Assembly (NCBI GenBank): GCA_003165095.1
Contig: PLSH01000054.1
Coordinates: 1 to 11,761 of the forward strand
DNA from: Acidobacteriaceae bacterium
Lineage (GTDB): Bacteria; Acidobacteriota; Terriglobia; Terriglobales; Acidobacteriaceae
Length of the DNA: 11,761 bases
Direction of reading: 5' to 3'
Shown: one piece after another, positions 6,505 to 11,761 of the stretch
How positions within the stretch are numbered: position 1 is the stretch's first letter
Layout of the letters: the number at the start of each line of letters is the position of its first letter
The notes under the pieces: generated by a model
Seen by the model: only the letters and a program-made list of their open reading frames with translations
The model's database searches: none
Told to the model about the DNA's origin: nothing
Made by a program: the position numbers and the translations under genes

Positions 6505-7694
6505 TACCGCTTCTCCTTGAAGATCGCTGCCAGCGCACGGCGCCGAATCTCCTCGGCCTGCGCCGCTCCGCGTGCCGGATGCGCGGCCACGTCGAGCCAC
6601 ACCTGAAGGATATCCGCAACGGGAACACCCTCGCGCAAGACGGCGGCACGGAAGACGGACTCGCGGAAAGCTGGGACACGAACATAGACATCCGGTGCGC
6701 GTTCTGCCCCTTCGGGCGAAAGCCCCAGGCGCGCCAGTACCTCCCGGTTCAGATTTTCAATGTAAAAGGATAGTGGGACTCCATACACAAAGCCAAAACC
6801 CAATTGCTCGGCAGCGGCGAAGAGTCCTAGACACACCCTTGGTTGCGCCTCTCTGTTTTTGTCTGGATGATCCGCATAATAGCTAAGGCTCTCCGACAAT
6901 CGCCGCTCTCTTCCTTTGACGGACACAATCCAGCGCAGCGGCAGCTCCGGCAGGGCACGAAGATGTGCGGCCTGCCAGCGGCGCATCAGTTCGTCGCGGC
7001 GGACGAGACGCAGGACCGCATCGTCCTTGTCGAGAAAGCCCTCCTGCCCCAACTGGCGCACAAAGCGGTAGGCACTCATCACGGAGATCTCGGCTGCCTC
7101 CGCCAACTGGGAGGCATTGCGGTATTCCCGACGCGGGGCGTGCAAGAGCCCTTCGGGAACCAGCGGGGCGAGCAGGACCTTGAGCATCCACTGGTTGAGG
7201 TCGGAGAAGAGCGGCGTGGAGTCCGGCAACGGTAGTTGCCGGCGGCGGACGCGGCTGGACGGGAACGCATTCAGCTTCTCCAGCCCACGACCGGCAAAGA
7301 ACTGGAAGCCCTCACGGTCGAAGATGCCGACGGCGGCATCGGGTGCATTCTCGGCAAGGAAGCGGTGCAGATGAGCGGCCACGCTGGGCGAGATCATCGG
7401 AGCAGCGACCACGGCGAGCGAAGCGGCCGGTTCGGGCGAGGCCTTGGCGATGGCTTGGGCCTGTAAGATCGCCTGTGCGAGCAGCGGCACAAGGCGGTCG
7501 CCCCGGCCTTCGGAGGCCACCTTGAGTTCCACGATGTAGTGGGAGCCATTCTGGGAGACCATCAGGTCGGCCTCCCTGTCACCCAGCGAGGGGTGAGCCT
7601 TAACCCTCCAGCCGTTGCGCCGGAAGAGGCTGGCAAGCCAATGCTCGTAGGCGCTGGCGGATCCGTTCGGCGGGATGAGGTTGGGCTTGGGCAT
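6504..7694 (-). CDS. Nuclease-fold plus HTH protein, AbiEi_2-like putative antitoxin
   Basis: This 396-residue protein appears to be multidomain. The N-terminus (about 15-100) looks like a PD-(D/E)XK fold: YEHWLASLFRRNGWRV, then GDREADLMV with Asp43, then YIVELKV with Glu56 and Lys58, and a basic stretch. A helix-turn-helix lies at about 192-225 (NASQLAEAAEISVMSAYRFV). The C-terminal part (about 250-385) ends with VADILQVWLDVAAHPARG (359-376), which I associate with AbiEi_2-type antitoxins. It is the first gene of a pair with the nucleotidyltransferase at 5680 (TAATG overlap), the antitoxin-first order of AbiE operons. Three tandem 18-bp units overlap its promoter, suggesting autoregulation by the HTH. 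Whether the nuclease-like residues are active is unknown. It could also be a regulator with a structural, non-catalytic nuclease fold. Confidence 0.75.
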   Translation of the reverse strand: MPKPNLIPPNGSASAYEHWLASLFRRNGWRVKAHPSLGDREADLMVSQNGSHYIVELKVASEGRGDRLVPLLAQAILQAQAIAKASPEPAASLAVVAAPMISPSVAAHLHRFLAENAPDAAVGIFDREGFQFFAGRGLEKLNAFPSSRVRRRQLPLPDSTPLFSDLNQWMLKVLLAPLVPEGLLHAPRREYRNASQLAEAAEISVMSAYRFVRQLGQEGFLDKDDAVLRLVRRDELMRRWQAAHLRALPELPLRWIVSVKGRERRLSESLSYYADHPDKNREAQPRVCLGLFAAAEQLGFGFVYGVPLSFYIENLNREVLARLGLSPEGAERAPDVYVRVPAFRESVFRAAVLREGVPVADILQVWLDVAAHPARGAAQAEEIRRRALAAIFKEKR

Positions 7695-7697
7695 GGC

Positions 7698-7751
7698 TTT
7701 ATCGCGGCCAATGGTTTTATCATGGCCGTGTTATTTATCATGGCCGTGTTA
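7698..7751. repeat. Three tandem 18-bp units, putative operator array
   Basis: TTTATCATGGCCGTGTTA occurs twice head-to-tail (7716-7733, 7734-7751). A diverged unit, TTTATCGCGGCCAATGGT, keeps the 18-bp period at 7698-7715. Each perfect unit is centred on a near-palindrome CATGGCCGTG. The array starts 3 bp before the start codon of the 6504-7694 gene and reaches its putative -10 box. A repressor array, probably for that gene's own HTH product, is the simplest reading. Confidence 0.7.
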
Positions 7752-7765
7752 ATGGCTTTTGTCAA
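7737..7765 (-). promoter_or_regulatory. Putative promoter of the HTH/nucleotidyltransferase operon
   Basis: On the minus strand, TTGACA (7760-7765) matches the -35 consensus exactly. A 17-bp spacer leads to CATGAT (7737-7742), a weak -10; shifted choices give TGATAA with 19 bp. Transcription would start about 35 bp before the ATG at 7694. The -10 and the leader both lie in the 18-bp repeat array. Confidence 0.5.
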
Positions 7766-7879
7766 TCCCTGTGACTTGGGAGCCGACCGGATGTAATGAT
7801 GCACGCCACGACCTACCTGCTTATAGGGCTGGAACGACGTTGTTCTTGGCGAGGAAGGACCAGACCGCATCGAATACTT

Positions 7880-8227
7880 CTATGCCGCGACCCGTCGACG
7901 CGCAGTCTTCGGAGTGGCCTGACGCGCAGGGATGTTTAAGGTTCGCACCCGCGTCGGCCTCACCCTTATGTCAATCTCGATCCCGGCCGCCGCCAGCATC
8001 GCAACCAGAGTATCGATCGAGAACATCCCGATCTTGCCCCGCATCAGGTCGGAGATGCGCGGCTGCGAGACGGCAAAGAGCTTCGCCGCTTCGGTCTGAT
8101 TGAGACCCTTAGCCTTGACGTACTCACTGATCGCCATCATCAGCGCGGACCGGTGCTTCATGTTCGCAGCTTGGGCGGGATCGTCTTCGATCGCATCCCA
8201 CACACTCTTGAATGCCTTATCGCTCAT
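7880..8227 (-). CDS. XRE-family antitoxin, HigA-like
   Basis: This 115-residue protein is dominated by a helix-turn-helix (about 28-82): MMAISEYVKAKGLNQTEAAK, then VSQPRISDLMRGKIGMFSID. That is the HTH_37/XRE pattern of HigA-type antitoxins encoded beside RelE-fold toxins. The C-terminus is basic (TPKTARRRVAA). Its start overlaps the toxin stop as ATGA (8224-8227), giving the toxin-first order typical of hig loci. It would neutralise the toxin and repress the shared promoter. The N-terminal stretch KSVWDAIEDDPAQAANMKHR is also typical of these antitoxins. There is no sign of damage. Confidence 0.92.
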   Translation of the reverse strand: MSDKAFKSVWDAIEDDPAQAANMKHRSALMMAISEYVKAKGLNQTEAAKLFAVSQPRISDLMRGKIGMFSIDTLVAMLAAAGIEIDIRVRPTRVRTLNIPARQATPKTARRRVAA

Positions 8228-8478
8228 CGCTTTTGCTCCTTTACAAGTTCCGCATACCGCTTGCTGGCAAGGTCGAGATCGCTCTTCGCGGTTCGCTGCG
8301 TCTTCTTCTGAAAACAGTGCAGCACATAGACCGCATCTTCAAACTTCGCCACATACAACACGCGGAAGATACCCGCTTCATCTTTGATCCGAATCGCTTC
8401 CGCCGCTGTCGTTCTCCGTCGAACTAAACAATGCACCGTATTCCCAAACTTCGCTGGTCCGCGACAACCTTGGTCCAC
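8224..8478 (-). CDS. RelE/HigB-like toxin (Gp49 type), N-terminally short
   Basis: The C-terminal 55 residues match the phage-derived Gp49-like/HigB ribosome-dependent RNase family: EAIRIKDEAGIFRVLYVAKF, then AVYVLHCFQKKTQRTAKSDL, and a helical end. Family members are usually 100-120 residues and start with a conserved helical region. Here only 84 codons are open, from a GTG at 8478, and the first 25 residues (MDQGCRGPAKFG...) do not look like the family. No other frame clearly restores the missing N-terminus. It is probably a truncated or decayed toxin, though the ATGA overlap with an intact antitoxin is preserved. An inactive toxin with a surviving antitoxin is the most likely state. Confidence 0.75.
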   Translation of the reverse strand: MDQGCRGPAKFGNTVHCLVRRRTTAAEAIRIKDEAGIFRVLYVAKFEDAVYVLHCFQKKTQRTAKSDLDLASKRYAELVKEQKR

Positions 8479-8584
8479 TTGAACCCACTACCGGACAAGA
8501 GGTCAGCCCCCAGACCGGTTTCGAAATGGAATGCCAGACGCTTAGCTCCAGGTGACGCGCTGTTATGAGAAGAATGTCTTCCTC

Positions 8585-8617
8585 TCATGTGTCCAGAAAC
8601 ACATGAAAGAGCGACGG
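8585..8617. repeat. Dispersed repeat, copy B, with perfect hairpin
   Basis: This is the second copy of the 31-bp block (8587-8617), 29/31 identical to 5392-5422. Its hairpin is perfect: TCATGTGT, six bases, ACACATGA (8585-8606). It lies 14 bp past the stop of the second DUF4143 ATPase gene. No T-run follows, so it is not a standard terminator. Confidence 0.7.
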
Positions 8618-8630
8618 CGACGGCGGAGAT

Positions 8631-9791
8631 TCAACCGAGTTCTGTCACGGGTACAGCCCGGAATCCGTTAGGGAATGGGAAGCTATTCGGTGTTCGGGCA
8701 ACGACCGAACCGCCGGTCACACGCGAGTTGCCCAACACGTTCCGCACGAAGTCGAGGTTCACGGTGTCGCCCATGTCGGGCAGCTCTGTCCACTTCGCTT
8801 CAAACAGCTCCAGGCGTCCGCCGGCATCCACCACGAAGTCCACTTCACGGGTGCGGTCGCGCCAAAAGAAGAGGCTTCCAGTGCGTCCGGCGTTGCGTTC
8901 GCGGGCGCGGAGTTGAGCGAAGACAAACGTCTCCCAGACGGCCCCGACTGCCGGTGATTGGCGAAGGTCTTCCTTGGATCGAATATTTAGGAGAGCGCAG
9001 AGTAGGCCGGTGTCGGTGAGGTAGAGTTTGGGGCTTTTGACAATGGATTTTGTGCGGTTCGAGAACCACGGCTCCAGCAATACGGCTTGCCCGGAAGCCT
9101 CCAACATAGACAGCCATTGGTTCGCTGTTGAAGGGGAGATTCCAACGTCGCGGGCCAGGTCGGCCTTGTTCAAAAGGTTCGCGGAACGGAGGGCGCAGGC
9201 GCGTAGAAATCTTTCAAAGTCTCGCAGACTTCCGACGTTGGAAAAGGCGCGGACATCGCGTTCGAGATAGGTAGCCAGGTAGGAGTTGTAGAAGGCAACA
9301 AGGTCGATATCCGGGTTGGCATACAGCTCTGGGAAGCCGCCGCGCACTATGGCTGTTTCAACCCCGGTATTCGGTAGCGACTCCCGAATCTCAGCGAAGG
9401 ACAGGGTTTCGAGTTCCACGATGTCGGCTCTGCCCGCTAACGACTCAGAGACGTTCTTCATCAGCGTAAACTTTTGCGAACCGGTCAGCAGGAATTGACC
9501 GTTGCGCGTTCGCCTGGCGTCCACTTCCGCCTTGAGGTGCCGGAAGAGGCCGGGGGCATATTGCACCTCGTCGATGATGACGGGCGGGGGATGACGTTGC
9601 AGAAAAGTGCGGGGTTCCTTCTCGGCTTGCTCGGCTTCGGTGGGTAGATCCAGGGAGACAAAGGAGTGTCCGGGGAACAGATGGAGGAAGGTGGAAGTCT
9701 TGCCGGTCTGTCTGGCTCCAGTAAGCACGATGACGGGACGCGTCTTGGCGGAGCGTTTTAGCCGGGGTTCAACTGCGCGTGGAATCCACAT
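8631..9791 (-). CDS. AAA-type ATPase with DUF4143 C-terminal domain (second copy)
   Basis: From the ATG at 9791 this is 386 residues, starting MWIPRAVEPRL, which fits the family N-terminus. The ATPase part has Walker A TGARQTGKTS (24-33), Walker B VIIDEVQ (71-77), LLTGSQ (101-106), ESLAG (116-120), GGFPELY (151-157) and YLERDV (175-180). The DUF4143 part has KSPKLYLTDTGLL (252-264) and nuclease-like EVDFVVD...LFEAKW (316-334). The frame is open to 9914, but residues from that extension are not family-like, and the sequence just before 9791 is a palindrome. No ribosome site precedes 9791, so a leaderless start is possible. It is clearly diverged from the copy at 4162, so it is not a recent duplicate. 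Confidence 0.92.
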   Translation of the reverse strand: MWIPRAVEPRLKRSAKTRPVIVLTGARQTGKTSTFLHLFPGHSFVSLDLPTEAEQAEKEPRTFLQRHPPPVIIDEVQYAPGLFRHLKAEVDARRTRNGQFLLTGSQKFTLMKNVSESLAGRADIVELETLSFAEIRESLPNTGVETAIVRGGFPELYANPDIDLVAFYNSYLATYLERDVRAFSNVGSLRDFERFLRACALRSANLLNKADLARDVGISPSTANQWLSMLEASGQAVLLEPWFSNRTKSIVKSPKLYLTDTGLLCALLNIRSKEDLRQSPAVGAVWETFVFAQLRARERNAGRTGSLFFWRDRTREVDFVVDAGGRLELFEAKWTELPDMGDTVNLDFVRNVLGNSRVTGGSVVARTPNSFPFPNGFRAVPVTELG

Positions 9792-9828
9792 ATGCAAAAT
9801 ATACGACAGGATCGTATATTTTGCATAT
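9790..9828. promoter_or_regulatory. 17-bp perfect-arm palindrome at the ATPase start
   Basis: Arms 9790-9806 and 9812-9828 are exact reverse complements around CAGGA. The arm reads ATATGCAAAATATACGA. The palindrome overlaps two bases of the predicted start codon at 9791 and occupies the place of a ribosome site or -10 element. It is most simply an operator for a dimeric repressor of this gene. It might also act as an RNA hairpin masking the start. Confidence 0.65.
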
Positions 9829-9856
9829 TGCGAGGGGGCTTCCTTATGACTAGGTG

Positions 9857-10036
9857 TTAAGGGGTAAAACTGGGTCTTCCGCATATTTGATGAAAACCGC
9901 TCTGAAGAGCACATCTATCCACGCCGCCGCTGTGGGGGAACCCAGCGAGCCGCAACTCCATTCGAATCAGTGCTAACTTATCTCGATTACTGAAAAAGTG
10001 CAGTTTCACCGCGGTTTTCTTCGGCAGGTGCGCCAT
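9857..10036 (-). CDS. Small 59-residue frame, uncertain
   Basis: An ATG at 10036 opens 59 codons ending at TAA 9857, beginning MAHLPKKTAVKLHFFSNRDK and Lys/Leu-rich in its first half. An AT-rich stretch with possible TTGTTT/TGATAT promoter boxes lies just upstream. There is no ribosome site and I recognise no family. It lies upstream of, and in the same direction as, the ATPase gene at 8631. It may be chance. Confidence 0.2.
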   Translation of the reverse strand: MAHLPKKTAVKLHFFSNRDKLALIRMELRLAGFPHSGGVDRCALQSGFHQICGRPSFTP

Positions 10037-10152
10037 GACTGGATATCATATAAATACATATATAAAAACAAGCTCCTGGCGCCAAAAGGGGTTTCTGCAT
10101 AGCGCCCCGAAAAGATTCAATCCAAAATCAAGGGTTGTGTCGGATGTCAACG

Positions 10153-10279
10153 GACAATAAGGTTTCATCCTCAGATAACGCTAAGTGACGTAGAAGCTGT
10201 CGGGCCTTCCGATCGAACAGCCCTCGCCAGACACTTCCGGATGACACTCTCTATTGTTCCAGAATGAAACCCTATTGTC
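10153..10279. repeat. 127-bp unit with 19-bp terminal inverted repeats
   Basis: Left end 10153-10171 and the reverse complement of 10261-10279 agree at 17 of 19 positions, consensus GACAATARGGTTTCATYCT. The interior (about 89 bp) has no coding capacity. The shape is that of a miniature inverted-repeat element, but I see no clear target-site duplication. A widely spaced operator pair is the alternative. Confidence 0.45.
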
Positions 10280-10328
10280 TCTCGACAACCACTTGCCATT
10301 TTGCCAATAACATTCTGCCATTTTGGCA
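10275..10328. promoter_or_regulatory. Operator-like repeats upstream of the Xre/RES pair
   Basis: TTGTC-TCTC-GACAA (10275-10288) is an inverted repeat. TGCCATTTTG occurs at 10294-10303 and 10316-10325, 22 bp apart (two helical turns); the second forms TGCCA-TTT-TGGCA (10316-10328). The group ends 16 bp before the Xre start codon, as expected for autoregulation by the antitoxin. No clear -35/-10 pair was assigned. Confidence 0.5.
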
Positions 10329-10344
10329 ACTTCCGGAGTACACT

Positions 10345-10821
10345 ATGAGCATGGCAGTTCCTAATACCAAATCCATCGCCACGTTCGTCCCGTCAGCAAC
10401 CCACATGCCGGGAACACGCATCGGCAAAGCGCTCGGCCTGAAAAGCATGGAGACTCCATCGCTCATGCAGGCCGTCCAATCCGGCCTGAGTTGGAACGCC
10501 GTACGCAAGTTTCTCGATATCACCGGGATCTCTCAGCAGGACCTCGCCAAATATCTCACCATCCCTGAGCGAACCTTCGCCCGCCGCCGAGAGGCCGGAG
10601 CCTTCGACCGCAGAGAGTCCGAACAACTGCTGCGCCTAGCCGAAATTTCTCAGGCAGCCCTCGAACTGTTCGACGGCGATACCGCCGCCACCCGAACTTG
10701 GCTCACCTCCCCGGTCCGCGGCCTCGGCAACGCACACCCTATTGACTTCGCCCAAAGCGAGTTCGGTGCTCGCGAAGTGCGCGACCTGATCGGACGGCTC
10801 GCCGATGGAGTCTTTTCTTGA
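10345..10821 (+). CDS. Xre/MbcA/ParS-type antitoxin with DUF2384 domain
   Basis: This 158-residue antitoxin pairs with the RES toxin that follows. An Xre-like HTH lies at about 50-85 (VRKFLDITGISQQDLAKYLT then IPERTFARRR). The C-terminal DUF2384 toxin-binding domain (about 104-156) shows ALELFDGDTAATRTWLTSPV and GAREVRDLIGRL. In known complexes the end of this domain reaches into the active site of the RES toxin. I chose the ATG at 10345 because GGAG lies 7-8 bases before it. The frame is open to 10264, but that would put operator-like repeats inside the gene. The stop overlaps the toxin TTG start as TTGA. It likely represses its own promoter with the toxin as co-repressor. Confidence 0.93.
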   Translation: MSMAVPNTKSIATFVPSATHMPGTRIGKALGLKSMETPSLMQAVQSGLSWNAVRKFLDITGISQQDLAKYLTIPERTFARRREAGAFDRRESEQLLRLAEISQAALELFDGDTAATRTWLTSPVRGLGNAHPIDFAQSEFGAREVRDLIGRLADGVFS

Positions 10822-11285
10822 TCACAGCCTGGCGAATCACCAAAACCACAGATATGAGGAAGGCGTTTTCAGGCGAGGGATCCAGACTCTACGGTGGGCG
10901 ATGGAACAGTAAGGGCATCGCCGTTGACTACGCCGCCGCTACCCGCTCTCTGGCCATGCTCGAAATCCTCGTTCATATGAGGAACACTCAGCAAACGGTT
11001 CCTCCTATTCCCTACATGTTGTTCCCCGCTTCATTTGACGAACGCCTGATCGAAGAACTTCCGCCTTCGAGCCTGCCGCCGGACTGGGACCTCGAACCGC
11101 CAAGTGACTTAACCAAGTCCATTGGAGACGCATGGGTCTCCGCAGCCAGCAGCCCGGTCCTCTCCGTGCCCAGCGTCATCGTTCCCGAGGAACGCAACTA
11201 CATCCTGAATCCAGGCCACGCACTGTTCGCCCAGATTCAGCTCGGATCGCCCGTTCCCTGCAAGTTCGACCCGCGACTGCTCTGA
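10818..11285 (+). CDS. RES-domain toxin (NAD+-degrading type)
   Basis: This 155-residue RES-domain protein has the three residues that name the family: Arg28 in YGGRWNSKG (25-33), Glu49 in LAMLEILVH (45-53) and Ser119 in LSVPSVIVPEERNYILNP (115-132). Characterised members (ParT, MbcT, Res toxins) break down NAD+ by phosphorolysis or hydrolysis, or modify a target protein with ADP-ribose. This one should act on NAD+ in the cytoplasm; which of the two it does is not visible. The predicted start is TTG at 10818, overlapping the antitoxin stop (TTGA). Length is normal and the motifs are complete, so it is predicted to be functional. Confidence 0.94.
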   Translation: MITAWRITKTTDMRKAFSGEGSRLYGGRWNSKGIAVDYAAATRSLAMLEILVHMRNTQQTVPPIPYMLFPASFDERLIEELPPSSLPPDWDLEPPSDLTKSIGDAWVSAASSPVLSVPSVIVPEERNYILNPGHALFAQIQLGSPVPCKFDPRLL

Positions 11286-11476
11286 ATATCGCCGCGCCGC
11301 GCTAGGGATCCTGTCGCTAGGCTCACTCTCAAGACATGCTAACCCCTTTTGTTTGCGCAGGGAGTTCAGACCGTCTAAAAATGGAATCATCCTGGATGAG
11401 GCTTCTCGGAAGCGACATTTGCCACATCAAGTCGCGACCTACGACTTGGATACATTTCGCATAAACGGCATAGTCT

Positions 11477-11517
11477 TACCGATTATCGTTGCTTTGCGCT
11501 TTAATCGGTAGTATTAT
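11477..11517 (+). promoter_or_regulatory. Putative leaderless promoter and operator of the HipB-like gene
   Basis: Inverted repeat TACCGATTA (11477-11485) and TAATCGGTA (11502-11510) has 9-bp perfect arms and a 16-bp spacer. A -35 TTGCTT (11489-11494) and -10 TATTAT (11512-11517), 17 bp apart, interleave with it. The -10 ends 6 bp before the ATG at 11524, so transcription would begin at or next to the start codon. Confidence 0.5.
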
Positions 11518-11523
11518 TCCGAT

Positions 11524-11761
11524 ATGAGCGATTTGTCCTTTAGGTCGATCTCGGAACTCCAAGTCCTGCTTGGAGAACAGCTTCAGGCTCTTCGTCTCTC
11601 AAAGAATCTCGATCAAATTACCACTGCGGAGAAGGCTGGGCTATCCGAGAGAGCACTGAGGAATCTCGAAGCTGGCCGGGGATCAACTGTCGAGTCGCTC
11701 CTGCGAGTCCTAAAGGCTTTTGACTCCTTAGACGGTCTGGAATTGCTTGCTCCCAAGCCGT
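11524..11761 (+). CDS. HipB-like XRE regulator, cut by window end
   Basis: The first 79 codons are present and the frame continues past the window edge. It begins MSDLSFRSISELQVLLGEQL and carries an XRE helix-turn-helix with LRLSKNLDQITTAEKAGLSE and RALRNLEAGRGSTVESLLRV. This N-terminal form is typical of the antitoxin/repressor encoded directly before HipA-type kinase toxins, so a hipA-like gene is expected just downstream. The window ends before that can be checked. A palindromic operator and a likely leaderless promoter precede it, in keeping with autorepression. Confidence 0.8.
   Translation, partial: MSDLSFRSISELQVLLGEQLQALRLSKNLDQITTAEKAGLSERALRNLEAGRGSTVESLLRVLKAFDSLDGLELLAPKP

Larger units (their letters stand above)
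9829..10344. other. About 515-bp non-coding stretch between ATPase and Xre/RES genes
   Basis: No convincing gene is seen. It holds the weak 59-codon minus-strand frame, an AT-rich tract (10041-10071), a 127-bp unit bounded by near-perfect inverted repeats (10153-10279) and operator-like repeats before the Xre gene. It separates two divergently transcribed units, so both promoters should lie here. Confidence 0.55.

Noticed and set aside
6505..6600. N-terminal extension of the nucleotidyltransferase
   Set aside because: Arg/Gly-rich shadow of the upstream gene; the ATG at 6504 has a ribosome site and TAATG coupling.
6094..6606. 170-codon plus-strand frame opposite the nucleotidyltransferase
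   Set aside because: Antisense shadow in GC-rich sequence with no protein features.
7698..7751. Possible CRISPR array
   Set aside because: Units are 18 bp, directly tandem without spacers, and sit in a promoter; no cas genes nearby.
8585..8617. Hairpin as rho-independent terminator of the second ATPase gene
   Set aside because: No T-run follows on the minus strand and the same block recurs upstream of another gene.
9792..9914. N-terminal extension of the second DUF4143 ATPase
   Set aside because: It would translate the palindrome and has no family-like residues; family starts match MWIPRAV at 9791.

Overview
This 11.8 kb window is an accessory, island-type region of a moderately GC-rich bacterial chromosome. 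It is packed with toxin-antitoxin (TA) and TA-like modules. The coding style (GC-rich third positions, a DUF6527-type remnant, two DUF4143 ATPases, an integrase of a type I associate with soil bacteria) would fit Acidobacteriota or a similar soil phylum. That placement is an impression; no rRNA or housekeeping gene is present to test it.

Left part (1-1484): a minus-strand tyrosine recombinase (49-1233) is followed by a 3' fragment of tRNA-Glu(CTC) that runs from the anticodon stem to CCA (1435-1484) and has no recognisable D arm or 5' acceptor strand. This is the expected appearance of the distal attachment site of an element inserted in a tRNA-Glu gene. By that geometry the integrase side (left) is the element, and the sequence to the right is the flank or an older insertion layer.

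Middle part (1485-8630): a decayed minus-strand coding remnant (1560-1778, possibly leucine-rich-repeat type); a complete type IV AbiE system (AbiEi antitoxin 2004-2831 and AbiEii nucleotidyltransferase toxin 2828-3661, ATGA overlap) behind two GTTCC-based inverted repeats; a truncated DUF6527 remnant (3771-3977); a solitary AAA/DUF4143 ATPase (4162-5358); a two-gene operon read leftward from a promoter carrying three tandem 18-bp units, made of a nuclease-fold/HTH protein resembling AbiEi_2-type antitoxins (6504-7694) and a GSU2403-like nucleotidyltransferase (5680-6504, TAATG coupling); and a HigBA-type pair (8224-8478 toxin, apparently short at its N-terminus; 7880-8227 antitoxin).

Right part (8631-11761): a second AAA/DUF4143 ATPase whose likely start codon touches a 17-bp perfect-arm palindrome; a non-coding stretch with a 127-bp unit bounded by 19-bp near-perfect inverted repeats; an Xre/DUF2384 antitoxin and RES-domain toxin pair (TTGA overlap) behind operator-like repeats; and the start of a HipB-like XRE regulator, cut by the window end, with a putative leaderless promoter overlapping an inverted repeat.

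Functionally, most intact genes form self-contained, autoregulated defence or addiction pairs. The strongest candidate for something less described is the nuclease-fold antitoxin-like protein coupled to a GSU2403-like nucleotidyltransferase with its 18-bp operator array. A dispersed hairpin repeat (two good copies, one doubtful) links the segments around the two ATPase genes.
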